Shown here piece by piece: positions 15,668 through 20,670 of a stretch of DNA of 20,670 nucleotides. Below the pieces are notes generated by a model. That model had not been told where the DNA came from and did not search any database. It worked only from the letters and a program-made list of their open reading frames with translations. The translations under genes were made by a program, and so were the position numbers. The DNA is taken from contig DBNP01000010.1 of NCBI GenBank assembly GCA_002299795.1, positions 1-20,670 of the forward strand, in the 5' to 3' direction. Origin of the DNA: Candidatus Saccharibacteria bacterium UBA669. GTDB lineage: Bacteria; Patescibacteriota; Saccharimonadia; Saccharimonadales; Saccharimonadaceae. The number at the start of each line of letters is the position of its first letter. Positions within the stretch are counted from its first letter, which is position 1.

Positions 15668-16491
15668 ATCCAAAGGATTTTCACATACGCATCAAGGAGA
15701 TCCTACTCGCTAATCGCGACCCGCGTAACAGCCCTAGCGAGCGATTTCATGACATGCTGGATGGTGAAGTTAAGAAGCGATCTGGCAAAGAGTGGGATGA
15801 GACTGTAGCGGTTCAAGTGATACGTGAATTCGAATGGGCTACTAATACTCAACCTAGACGAGATAACATTTCAGAGTCGGAAACCAAGGCTATGTTTAGT
15901 GATTTCATGGCGGATCGTGGATATGACGTGACACCAATTACAGAAGGTGACGAAAAAACGCCCGATGCTTTTATTAAAAAAGATAAGCGAGCTTACCTGG
16001 TAGAGATTAAATCACCAATACTAAATTTTGATGTTCAAGCTCAGCTATACAAGTTCAAGACATCACATACAAAGATCCTTGACCACATACACAAAGCAAC
16101 CAAACAGTTCACGGAGCAGGACAGAGAGCATGAGTTACCATGGGTGCTGGTTTTCACCTCATCCCATGCGCAGCTAAATTGGAGCACCTTTACTGATGCG
16201 TTGCGAGGTGGCGTTGTGCAGAGGGATGGCAAACGGAATCCCGATTTTTCAAAAACAGATGTGTACAAGAGTACGTTGTCACTGATCGCTCAAATCGACG
16301 CATTTATCTGGTTTCAAGTAAATGGAAAATCAAAGACTATTCATCAAGCTACCTACGCGGCAAATATTTTATCAAAACACGGAAATGAGACTCGGCACCT
16401 TGTCGAAGAACTGTCTGCAGTAAAGCTACCGAATCATATGGACCTTATTGTCAAATTTGAGGTAAGGGCCGGTATAGTTACTCTATCGTAG
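15664..16491 (+). CDS. PD-(D/E)XK nuclease-like protein, 275 aa
   Basis: The last gene of the operon, joined to the membrane-protein gene by a 4-bp ATGA overlap. A nuclease-type core is visible: E73 on the preceding helix (SESETKAMFSDFM), P100-D101 in KTPDAFIKK, E114-x-K116 in YLVEIKSP, and a helix with KATKQF (144-149), all in the order of the PD-(D/E)XK fold. The C-terminal third (about 160-275) is mixed alpha/beta with no further motif recognised. It has no signal peptide or membrane helix. It should bind and cut DNA, or be a degenerate nuclease acting as a sensor. Its end converges with the helix-turn-helix gene, overlapping it by 14 bp. Confidence 0.72.
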   Translation: MNPKDFHIRIKEILLANRDPRNSPSERFHDMLDGEVKKRSGKEWDETVAVQVIREFEWATNTQPRRDNISESETKAMFSDFMADRGYDVTPITEGDEKTPDAFIKKDKRAYLVEIKSPILNFDVQAQLYKFKTSHTKILDHIHKATKQFTEQDREHELPWVLVFTSSHAQLNWSTFTDALRGGVVQRDGKRNPDFSKTDVYKSTLSLIAQIDAFIWFQVNGKSKTIHQATYAANILSKHGNETRHLVEELSAVKLPNHMDLIVKFEVRAGIVTLS

Positions 16492-16822
16492 ACAGAACGA
16501 TAGTCTTTAAACTCTCGCTCAAATTCGGATTATCCTTTCGCAAAATCATATATGGGCCATTCGGTATGCGTCGCCCGACAACCTTGCCCTCGCGAATATA
16601 CTTACGCAACGTGTGCACCTTAACGCCCAGTTTCGTAGCCAGAGTAGTATCGGGTATAGCCTTTTCGTGCTTATAGTCTCGACACAGTGAGGCAGGGACC
16701 CTCCGTTTATTAACTGCATATTGACAGTTACGACACTTAAAGCCCCATTTATCAAACCATCCGTCCGCTTTATCCCATACGCTCATGCCGCACAGCCCAC
16801 AATCTCGACCTTCACCAGCCAT
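16478..16822 (-). CDS. Zinc-ribbon plus helix-turn-helix DNA-binding protein, 114 aa
   Basis: A small regulator-like protein. Residues 8-33 hold four cysteines as C8-x2-C11 and C30-x2-C33, a zinc ribbon. Residues 54-96 read as an excisionase/MerR-like helix-turn-helix: IPDTTLATKLGVKVHTLRKY, then the IREGKVVGRRIPNGPYMI wing. A short tail follows. The start is ATG 16822, which overlaps the stop of the upstream 47-aa gene by 11 bp; the frame stays open to 16870 but that stretch lies inside the upstream gene. The two are therefore one operon facing the nuclease operon. It may control the island, perhaps through the inverted repeat at 16981-17015, but this is inference. Confidence 0.78.
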   Translation of the reverse strand: MAGEGRDCGLCGMSVWDKADGWFDKWGFKCRNCQYAVNKRRVPASLCRDYKHEKAIPDTTLATKLGVKVHTLRKYIREGKVVGRRIPNGPYMILRKDNPNLSESLKTIVLSTIE

Positions 16823-16955
16823 AGCGAATGTCCTTGAGCCGTGCAAAACGAGCCTTTTCCTTCTGGTCAATTTGTATCAAAATGTCCATAAAATCAACCA
16901 ATCTTTGGCGCTTTTCCTCCGTGATTTCGTGCGGTTTTTGTTCCACTTTTGCCAT
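16812..16955 (-). CDS. Small charged helical protein, 47 aa
   Basis: Not recognised by family. The start at ATG 16955 is set by an excellent Shine-Dalgarno (GGAGGAGG, 4 bases upstream); an in-frame ATG at 16979 lies before that site and the frame continues to 17030, through the promoter. The product is almost all helical and highly charged (ITEEKRQRLVDFMDILIQID then QKEKARFARL), with no cysteine, signal or membrane segment. It is translationally coupled to the zinc-ribbon/helix-turn-helix gene, whose ATG lies inside its end. Size and coupling fit a small partner or inhibitor protein of the regulator. Confidence 0.65.
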   Translation of the reverse strand: MAKVEQKPHEITEEKRQRLVDFMDILIQIDQKEKARFARLKDIRYGW

Positions 16956-16960
16956 AAAAT

Positions 16961-16968
16961 CCTCCTCC
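16961..16968 (-). promoter_or_regulatory. Strong Shine-Dalgarno of the 47-aa gene
   Basis: GGAGGAGG on the minus strand, positions 16961-16968, 5 bases 3' of which the ATG at 16955 begins. It decides the start codon among three in-frame candidates. Confidence 0.75.
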
Positions 16969-16980
16969 TTTTTTGCCATA

Positions 16981-17015
16981 TGAGACACTCTTGATTCTAT
17001 ACTTTTTGTGTCCCA
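16981..17015 (-). promoter_or_regulatory. Inverted repeat (candidate operator) around the promoter of the regulator pair
   Basis: On the minus strand TGGGACAC (17008-17015) and GTGTCTCA (16981-16988) are inverted copies matching at 7 of 8 positions, separated by 19 bases. The interval contains a -10-like TAGAAT (16994-16999, minus) and, on the other strand, TATACT (16998-17003). The centres are about 27 bases apart, so a dimer or pair of dimers could block both promoters. Binding by the neighbouring helix-turn-helix protein is inferred. Confidence 0.5.
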
Positions 17016-17060
17016 TTTGTAGCGTATCACCCCTGTAAACGAGTTCGCGACAGGTATGGG

Positions 17061-17107
17061 GAGCCCAAATTATGACCGTCTCGAAAGAGGCGGTTTTAGT
17101 TTGGCTC
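17061..17107 (+). ncRNA. Candidate structured RNA element with terminator-like hairpin
   Basis: An inner hairpin ACCGTCTC-GAAA-GAGGCGGT (17075-17094, one G:T pair, GAAA tetraloop) is followed by TTTTAG. It is enclosed by GAGCCCAAA (17061-17069) pairing with TTTGGCTC (17100-17107), with one bulged C. Upstream, CCTGT/ACAGG (17032-17055) can form another stem. A + strand TATACT at 16998-17003 could start a transcript of about 100 bases. No coding gene on this strand would need a terminator here, as the operon ended at 16491. It could be a small RNA, a relic, or chance. Confidence 0.35.
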
Positions 17108-17173
17108 TCGAGATTGGGTATTATCGAGCGGCCAGCGAACGCGGTGACGGTGAACGCTCGTGCTGCCTGACTT

Positions 17174-17182
17174 TGTTATACT
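17174..17182 (+). promoter_or_regulatory. Extended -10 promoter of the four-helix membrane protein gene
   Basis: TGTTATACT (TG-N-TATACT) lies 7 bases before the ATG at 17190. It supports a leaderless transcript and ATG 17190 over the in-frame GTG at 17160. A 6-bp inverted repeat CGAGCG/CGCTCG (17125-17130 and 17155-17160) lies just upstream. Confidence 0.55.
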
Positions 17183-17189
17183 TAGTCTC

Positions 17190-17594
17190 ATGACAATAAA
17201 AGACGTATCAACAAACACCATTAAATGGTTGATTGCTATATTTTATGTATCGGCATTACTTGTTCAGGTATTAGTGATAATGAAAGTGATCCCGTACGAC
17301 TGGGTAAATGGCGGCATGTCTAAATCTTATGAGGTGCAGGCTGTACAGTCGTGTATTAGTCTTGTGGCGCTCGCGGGCCTGTTTGTATTCGTTTTGAAGA
17401 TGCTTACTCGCGGCGCAAGCTCCCGAAAACTCAGAATACTTTATGTGATTACGCTATTATTGCTCATAGGGCTTACTATGCAGCTGCTTGGAACAACATT
17501 TGAACGATACTATCTATCTTTGCTGCTCTTGTTGGGCGTCGTGTCTCACGGACTGCTCATTCGACACATTCGTTCCGCACAAAATAACAGATAA
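17190..17594 (+). CDS. Small integral membrane protein, 134 aa, unknown role
   Basis: Four hydrophobic helices are visible in the 134 residues (WLIAIFYVSALLVQVLVIM, CISLVALAGLFVFVLKML, ILYVITLLLLIGLTMQLLG and YYLSLLLLLGVVSHGLLI), joined by short loops with basic residues and ending in a polar tail. I recognise no family motif. ATG 17190 is chosen because an extended -10 box ends 7 bases upstream. It stands alone: a hairpin follows its stop directly and the next gene has its own promoter. Not obviously part of the defence-like operon. Confidence 0.7.
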   Translation: MTIKDVSTNTIKWLIAIFYVSALLVQVLVIMKVIPYDWVNGGMSKSYEVQAVQSCISLVALAGLFVFVLKMLTRGASSRKLRILYVITLLLLIGLTMQLLGTTFERYYLSLLLLLGVVSHGLLIRHIRSAQNNR

Positions 17595-17611
17595 AAAGGG
17601 TAGCCCTTTTT
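17593..17611 (+). terminator. Short intrinsic terminator after the membrane protein gene
   Basis: AAAAAGGG-TAG-CCCTTTTT is a perfect 8-bp inverted repeat with a 3-base loop, beginning inside the TAA stop codon and ending in five T. The GC core is only three pairs, so it may be weak. It is symmetrical and could act on both strands. Confidence 0.5.
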
Positions 17612-17657
17612 CAGAACTCTCTGTTGTTGTGAGCCAAGCGTATGTATAGTACAAAGA

Positions 17658-17684
17658 ATCCAGTAGGCATTCACGCTACTGGAT
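17658..17684 (+). repeat. 9-bp inverted repeat just upstream of the 55-aa gene's -10 box
   Basis: ATCCAGTAG (17658-17666) and CTACTGGAT (17676-17684) are a perfect inverted repeat around a 9-base loop. It ends 3 bases before the extended -10 box and covers the place of a -35, so it may be an operator; a terminator role is less likely because the following sequence is only ATTTGTTAT. Confidence 0.45.
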
Positions 17685-17687
17685 ATT

Positions 17688-17696
17688 TGTTATAAT
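17688..17696 (+). promoter_or_regulatory. Extended -10 promoter of the 55-aa gene
   Basis: TGTTATAAT (TG-N-TATAAT) 7 bases before the ATG at 17704, almost identical in layout to the promoter at 17174-17182. The transcript should be leaderless. Confidence 0.6.
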
Positions 17697-17703
17697 TCAG
17701 ATT

Positions 17704-17871
17704 ATGCAAAAGGAATATTATTTCATCGATATTGACCTCCAAACCAGGGTAGTCGTTGGCTGGGGCACGACCCCAAACGCCACGCATACTGGAAAAACGA
17801 GTGATCCAAGTGTGCACAGAGTCTTCCTGACTAAAGGACAGTTTAACAAGTTAGCTAAACATCTAGGCTAG
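17704..17871 (+). CDS. Small protein of unknown function, 55 aa
   Basis: A short reading frame supported by a perfect extended -10 promoter 7 bases before its ATG. The translation begins MQKEYYFIDIDLQTRVVVGW and ends VFLTKGQFNKLAKHLG, with a pattern of alternating strands and one C-terminal basic helix. It is soluble, with no cysteine or membrane segment. The composition is protein-like rather than random (aromatic and hydrophobic residues in beta-type alternation, then an amphipathic helix), so I think that it is a real gene. Function unknown; no family recognised. Confidence 0.55.
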   Translation: MQKEYYFIDIDLQTRVVVGWGTTPNATHTGKTSDPSVHRVFLTKGQFNKLAKHLG

Positions 17872-17933
17872 ATACAGGGTTACAGAACCTGTACGCCGAG
17901 CCATCAAACCAACCGCAGACTAACAGTGGCTGA

Positions 17934-18437
17934 TTATTGATGGAGCTGAGAGGGTATAGACGTAGTCTTGTTTTTTGAGCGATACATAAGCACCATGCTC
18001 GTGACAATGAGTGCCAGTCCGAAGACTGTCGGCACAATGACGGAGAATCCAGTACTGGCAAGGGGGTTTGCTGGTGTACTCAGTACTAGCTCTGCTGCTG
18101 TACTATCGCCAAGCACCGCTCCTCCTCGTGTCGTAACTGCTACCTTCACGTCATAAGCGCCAGCAGGAAGTGCTGGGCTCAGCGAACTAAGATCGAGCCT
18201 CCAGGTATTGCCGCTGACCGTAAGCTGCGTTGCAACCCCGAGCACGTACGCAACACCATTGACGGTAACTGACAGGCTTTGGCTGTTTTCGGCGTCGTAG
18301 GTTCCGGTAATAATCGGCTGGCCGCCTGAGGCGCTGAGTGGATTCACCGTTGGGAGGTCGGCATCGCTACGCTGGATAACCAGCTCATTGGTTGTCGGGT
18401 TGCTTGTATAGTCGGCTAGAGCCGAAATGATTAGAAG
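17934..18437 (-). pseudogene. 5'-truncated surface protein remnant: Ig-like domain plus LASTG sorting signal
   Basis: The minus-strand frame is open from 18437, where it is cut by a TAA at 18438-18440, to the stop at 17934. The only plausible start is GTG 18347, inside what reads as the middle of a domain: the stretch before it (NPTTNELVIQRSDADLPTV) continues the same protein style. Residues after the GTG form an Ig-like beta-sandwich (GTYDAENSQSLSVTVNG, AGAYDVKVAVTTRGG), then a linker, LASTG, a membrane helix (FSVIVPTVFGLALIVTSMVLMY) and a basic tail. There is no signal peptide, so it cannot reach the surface as it stands. It looks like the C-terminal end of a larger anchored surface protein, with the rest lost where the hydrolase gene now begins. 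Confidence 0.65.
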
Positions 18438-18461
18438 TTACCGTCTCATCTCCAGGTGTTA

Positions 18462-18467
18462 TATAAT
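18462..18467 (+). promoter_or_regulatory. -10 box of the class C-type hydrolase gene, leaderless start
   Basis: TATAAT 7 bases before the ATG at 18475. It favours this start over the in-frame ATG at 18427, which would add 16 residues that do not look like a signal peptide and lies upstream of the transcript. -35 not clear. Confidence 0.55.
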
Positions 18468-18474
18468 CAAGCTC

Positions 18475-19512
18475 ATGCAACAAACCATCCAAAACAAGAT
18501 AAAACAAATAGTCGCATCGGTGGTGGACAACAAGTCTATATTTGGCGTTTCTGTCGTGATCAAGCAGCAAGACGAAATAGTCACCTACCATGAGGGCAAC
18601 TTTTCGGATGATGATAGATACTTTATCGCTAGTACGACGAAGCTTTTTACATCGGGAGTCATTTACCAGCTGTGTGATGAGGGCAAGCTAAGTCTGTCCG
18701 ATACGCTTAGCAAATATTTTCATAATGACACCCTCAAGGGACTCCATACAAAAGATGGGGTGGATTATACCGCAGAAATTACGATAGCGCAGCTACTGGC
18801 GCATACCTCGGGTATACCTGACTATTTTTTGCAGAAAAGGGATGGTACCACACTCTACGATGAGGTTATAAAAGGCGGCGATACAAGCTGGAACCTAGAA
18901 GTTGTGCTTGCCCGCATCAGATCCATGCCGGCAAAATTTGTCCCGGGCAAGAAAGGCAAAGCGTATTATTCTGACACAAACTATCAGCTACTCGGCGCAA
19001 TCATTGAGTCGATCGAAGGCGAGCCGGTGTCTACCGTGTTTATGAAGCGAATTTTTCAACCCCTGGGGATGGTGGATACGTACATGTACGAGGGCAAAGA
19101 CGACAGTAGGCTGAAGGAAATGTACTACAAAAGTTCTGAGCTGCGGATCCCGAGAGCTATGCAGTCATTTGGAGCCGATGGCGCTGCTGTTTCTACTTCG
19201 CGCGACATGGCGGTCTTTGTCGAAGCATTTTTCGAAGGAAAATTATTTGCGATACGTCATATTGCCGAAGCGGCTGTCTATAACAGAATTTTCTTTCCGC
19301 TCGAATACGGCGTCGGCTTTATGAGGCTTAAACTACCCAGAATTATGAGCCCATTTAGGGCACTGCCTGAGCTCGTCGGGCATTCGGGTCACTCCGGTGC
19401 ATTTGCTTTTTATGATCGCAATAGACATATTGCCATCTGCGGGACGGTGAATCAAATCGACAATCCGTCGCTGTCTTTCAAGCTGCTGATCAAAATAAAT
19501 AACGCGCTCTAG
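18475..19512 (+). CDS. Beta-lactamase family (class C / PF00144) serine hydrolase
   Basis: A 345-aa intact protein of the broad class C beta-lactamase, D,D-peptidase and esterase family. Seen: nucleophile motif S53-T-T-K56 in FIASTTKLFTSGVIYQL, a LAHTSGIPDYF segment (108-118), Y165-S-D in YYSDTNYQLLGAIIE (aspartate where beta-lactamases have asparagine, as in many esterase-like members), and H303-S-G305 in VGHSGHSGAF. All three active-site motifs are therefore present. There is no signal peptide or membrane helix, so it probably works in the cytoplasm, which fits an esterase or amidase better than a cell-wall enzyme. Single gene with its own promoter; substrate unknown. Confidence 0.85.
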   Translation: MQQTIQNKIKQIVASVVDNKSIFGVSVVIKQQDEIVTYHEGNFSDDDRYFIASTTKLFTSGVIYQLCDEGKLSLSDTLSKYFHNDTLKGLHTKDGVDYTAEITIAQLLAHTSGIPDYFLQKRDGTTLYDEVIKGGDTSWNLEVVLARIRSMPAKFVPGKKGKAYYSDTNYQLLGAIIESIEGEPVSTVFMKRIFQPLGMVDTYMYEGKDDSRLKEMYYKSSELRIPRAMQSFGADGAAVSTSRDMAVFVEAFFEGKLFAIRHIAEAAVYNRIFFPLEYGVGFMRLKLPRIMSPFRALPELVGHSGHSGAFAFYDRNRHIAICGTVNQIDNPSLSFKLLIKINNAL

Positions 19513-19599
19513 TTTCTCATGCTCGGGTACAATCACAGATGCACCATTCCCTTGTAATTTTATGATGTTATTGCTTAAATAAGTGCATATTTAATCATA

Positions 19600-19605
19600 A
19601 AGGAG
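19600..19605 (+). promoter_or_regulatory. Shine-Dalgarno of the membrane-anchored protein gene
   Basis: AAGGAG ends 6 bases before the GTG at 19612 and supports that unusual start codon. Confidence 0.6.
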
Positions 19606-19611
19606 CATCGA

Positions 19612-20241
19612 GTGATTACTAAGAAATACCAAACAGGAAGTGCGCTCGTTGTTGTCGTTGTGCTGGCAGCAGTGGCTATTGTCGGTGGACTAGGTTTTGT
19701 CTATTGGCAGAATCTTGCAAACAAGAAAAGCAGTGAGCTGAGCAGCCAGACAAGCTCCAAGAACGACGATAGCCAAAAGGTTACGGTGCATCCGCAAGAC
19801 TCACAGGGCATGAAGGCGGCAGACTCTTTCACCACTAGTCTTCCCAAGGGGTGGTCTGTGCAGAAAGTTTATGAGGATGAAGATATAGTCAAAACAACGA
19901 GCGATGGTAATCAGTACCTGATAAGTTCCTTCGTTGTTGATCCTGATTCGACACCAGCCATGGAGAACAATCAAGTTAGTATGGGCGAAGTCGTAAAGAC
20001 GGTAAAAACTAGTAAAGGAACGAGTGTTAGCGTTGTGAAAACGCCAAATTCACTCACCCTTACTACTTGTATGCCAACAGGAAATGACTGCTACCTGCAG
20101 CTGAATGGCAAGTCCCTCTTTGTGCACCTCTACTGGTATAAGCCGGGTGCTCAAGCTGCGGTTGACATGGACTACACTTCAGCCTCGGTGCAGGAAGTTA
20201 TTGATGATTTTGAGAGTATTGCCGCATCATTGAATATTTGA
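19612..20241 (+). CDS. Single-helix membrane-anchored extracytoplasmic protein, 209 aa
   Basis: Begins at a GTG with a good ribosome site. A short basic N-terminus (MITKKYQTGS) leads into one long hydrophobic helix (about 10-31) and a Ser/Lys/Gln-rich linker (35-65), then a domain of about 140 residues, presumably outside the cell. That domain has a PKGWSVQKVYEDEDIVKT region like many small lipoprotein-type domains and one cysteine pair (C153, C160) that could form a disulphide. The TGS before the helix faintly recalls a prepilin, but the conserved Glu5 is missing, so I do not call it a pilin. Function unknown. A P-loop kinase gene follows 10 bases after the stop. Confidence 0.75.
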   Translation: MITKKYQTGSALVVVVVLAAVAIVGGLGFVYWQNLANKKSSELSSQTSSKNDDSQKVTVHPQDSQGMKAADSFTTSLPKGWSVQKVYEDEDIVKTTSDGNQYLISSFVVDPDSTPAMENNQVSMGEVVKTVKTSKGTSVSVVKTPNSLTLTTCMPTGNDCYLQLNGKSLFVHLYWYKPGAQAAVDMDYTSASVQEVIDDFESIAASLNI

Positions 20242-20251
20242 TACGGGAAAA

Positions 20252-20670
20252 ATGATGCCCTCTAAATTGATTATCATACGAGGTAATTCAGGCAGCGGGA
20301 AAACGACTGTGGCTAAAGCACTCCGCGCAAGGGTCGGTGACGGCCTTAGTGACGACACTATGCTCGTGCAGCAGGATGTGTTGCGACGTGACATCTTGAG
20401 AGAGCGAGATATGCCTGATAAACGCTCAGCCATTACGCTGATCGAAATGGTAGTAGAATTTGGGAGAAAGCAAAATCGTACGGTCATATTAGAAGGAATA
20501 TTCGCCGCGAAAAAATACGCCACAATGCTTCATGAGTTAGCTAGTAATTTTGATGAGGTCTATGTGTATTATTTTGATATACCGTTCGAGGAGACGCTAG
20601 TGAGGCATGCCTCAAAATCTAATACGCATGAATTTGGCGAGAAAGAAATGCGTGAATGGTGGAATGAAAA
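20252..20670 (+). CDS. P-loop NTPase/kinase (zeta-toxin- or nucleoside-kinase-like), 3' partial
   Basis: The frame starts at ATGATG (20252) and runs off the window end, giving 139 residues. It opens with a strand and a Walker A motif, KLIIIRGNSGSGKTTVAKAL (GNSGSGKTT), and then has QQDVLRRDIL (about 45-54), where an acidic residue commonly binds substrate or Mg, and VILEGIFA (about 88-95), a Walker B-like strand. This is the layout of small kinases such as adenylylsulphate-kinase-like, zeta-toxin-like and uridine-kinase-like proteins. The LID region is just beginning at the edge, so the subfamily cannot be decided. Only a weak GGGA precedes the start. The 10-base gap to the preceding gene suggests possible co-transcription. 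Confidence 0.8.
   Translation, partial: MMPSKLIIIRGNSGSGKTTVAKALRARVGDGLSDDTMLVQQDVLRRDILRERDMPDKRSAITLIEMVVEFGRKQNRTVILEGIFAAKKYATMLHELASNFDEVYVYYFDIPFEETLVRHASKSNTHEFGEKEMREWWNE

Noticed and set aside
17873..17893. Hairpin TACAG(G)GTT/AACCTGTA after the 55-aa gene as a terminator
   Set aside because: It has a bulge and no T-run on either strand, so it cannot be supported as an intrinsic terminator.
17893..17903. Sequence like the tRNA 3' end (GCCGAGCCA against GCCGGAGCCA) as a right attachment site
   Set aside because: Only about nine bases match, with one base missing, and the T-arm sequence is absent, so it is likely chance.
19612..19710. Type IV prepilin signal in the 209-aa protein
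   Set aside because: The conserved glutamate after the cleavage site is missing and the basic leader is unlike a typical prepilin.
20227..20523. Minus-strand 98-aa frame at the window end
   Set aside because: It is the antisense of the Walker A-containing kinase gene on the + strand, which has clear family motifs.
1..20670. Alternative genetic code (TGA as glycine, as in SR1 or Gracilibacteria)
   Set aside because: TGA ends genes at 15665-15667 and 20239-20241 with proper overlap or spacing to the next gene, and reading frames are intact without recoding.

Overview
The window reads as a piece of a small-genome bacterial chromosome, most likely Candidatus Saccharibacteria (TM7) or a close Patescibacteria relative. 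This is inferred from the mix of genes: two surface proteins with LASTG sorting signals, a glycan cluster, small one-helix proteins, and many genes whose start codon lies a few bases after a -10 hexamer. TGA acts as a stop (15665-15667 and 20239-20241), so the standard bacterial code applies and the TGA-glycine lineages (SR1, Gracilibacteria) are excluded. No marker gene such as rRNA is present, so the phylum call is moderate.

Region 1 (1-8124) is cell-surface and glycan biosynthesis. It holds the C-terminal part of a beta-propeller-like protein, a GT4 glycosyltransferase, a polyprenyl-phosphate sugar-1-phosphate transferase with a small membrane protein after it, a secreted RCC1-repeat protein with an LASTG anchor, and an O-antigen ligase/polymerase-like protein. 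A pair of unrecognised genes (1739-2817) sits among them. Together the glycan genes could start a lipid-linked glycan, extend it, and polymerise or ligate it.

Region 2 (8093-10438) has a LexA-type DNA-binding protein without the self-cleaving domain, a membrane-anchored YoaR/VanW-like plus class A beta-lactamase-like serine hydrolase, and a tRNA-Asn(GTT) with its own promoter and a strong terminator.

Region 3 (about 10440-17110) looks like an accessory island beside the tRNA. A tightly packed four-gene + strand operon encodes a GmrSD/SspE/BrxU-type DUF262-DUF1524 protein, a DUF2779 protein (Cas4-like nuclease plus DnaQ-like exonuclease), a three-helix membrane protein with a large soluble tail, and a PD-(D/E)XK nuclease-like protein. 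I think this is a candidate anti-phage defence system that I do not recognise as a named one. Facing it are a 47-aa protein and a zinc-ribbon/helix-turn-helix protein, whose promoter is framed by an inverted repeat, and a possible structured RNA.

Region 4 (17190-20670) returns to ordinary chromosome: a four-helix membrane protein, a 55-aa small protein, the broken C-terminal end of an LASTG surface protein, a class C beta-lactamase-family hydrolase, a membrane-anchored protein, and the start of a P-loop kinase cut by the window edge.
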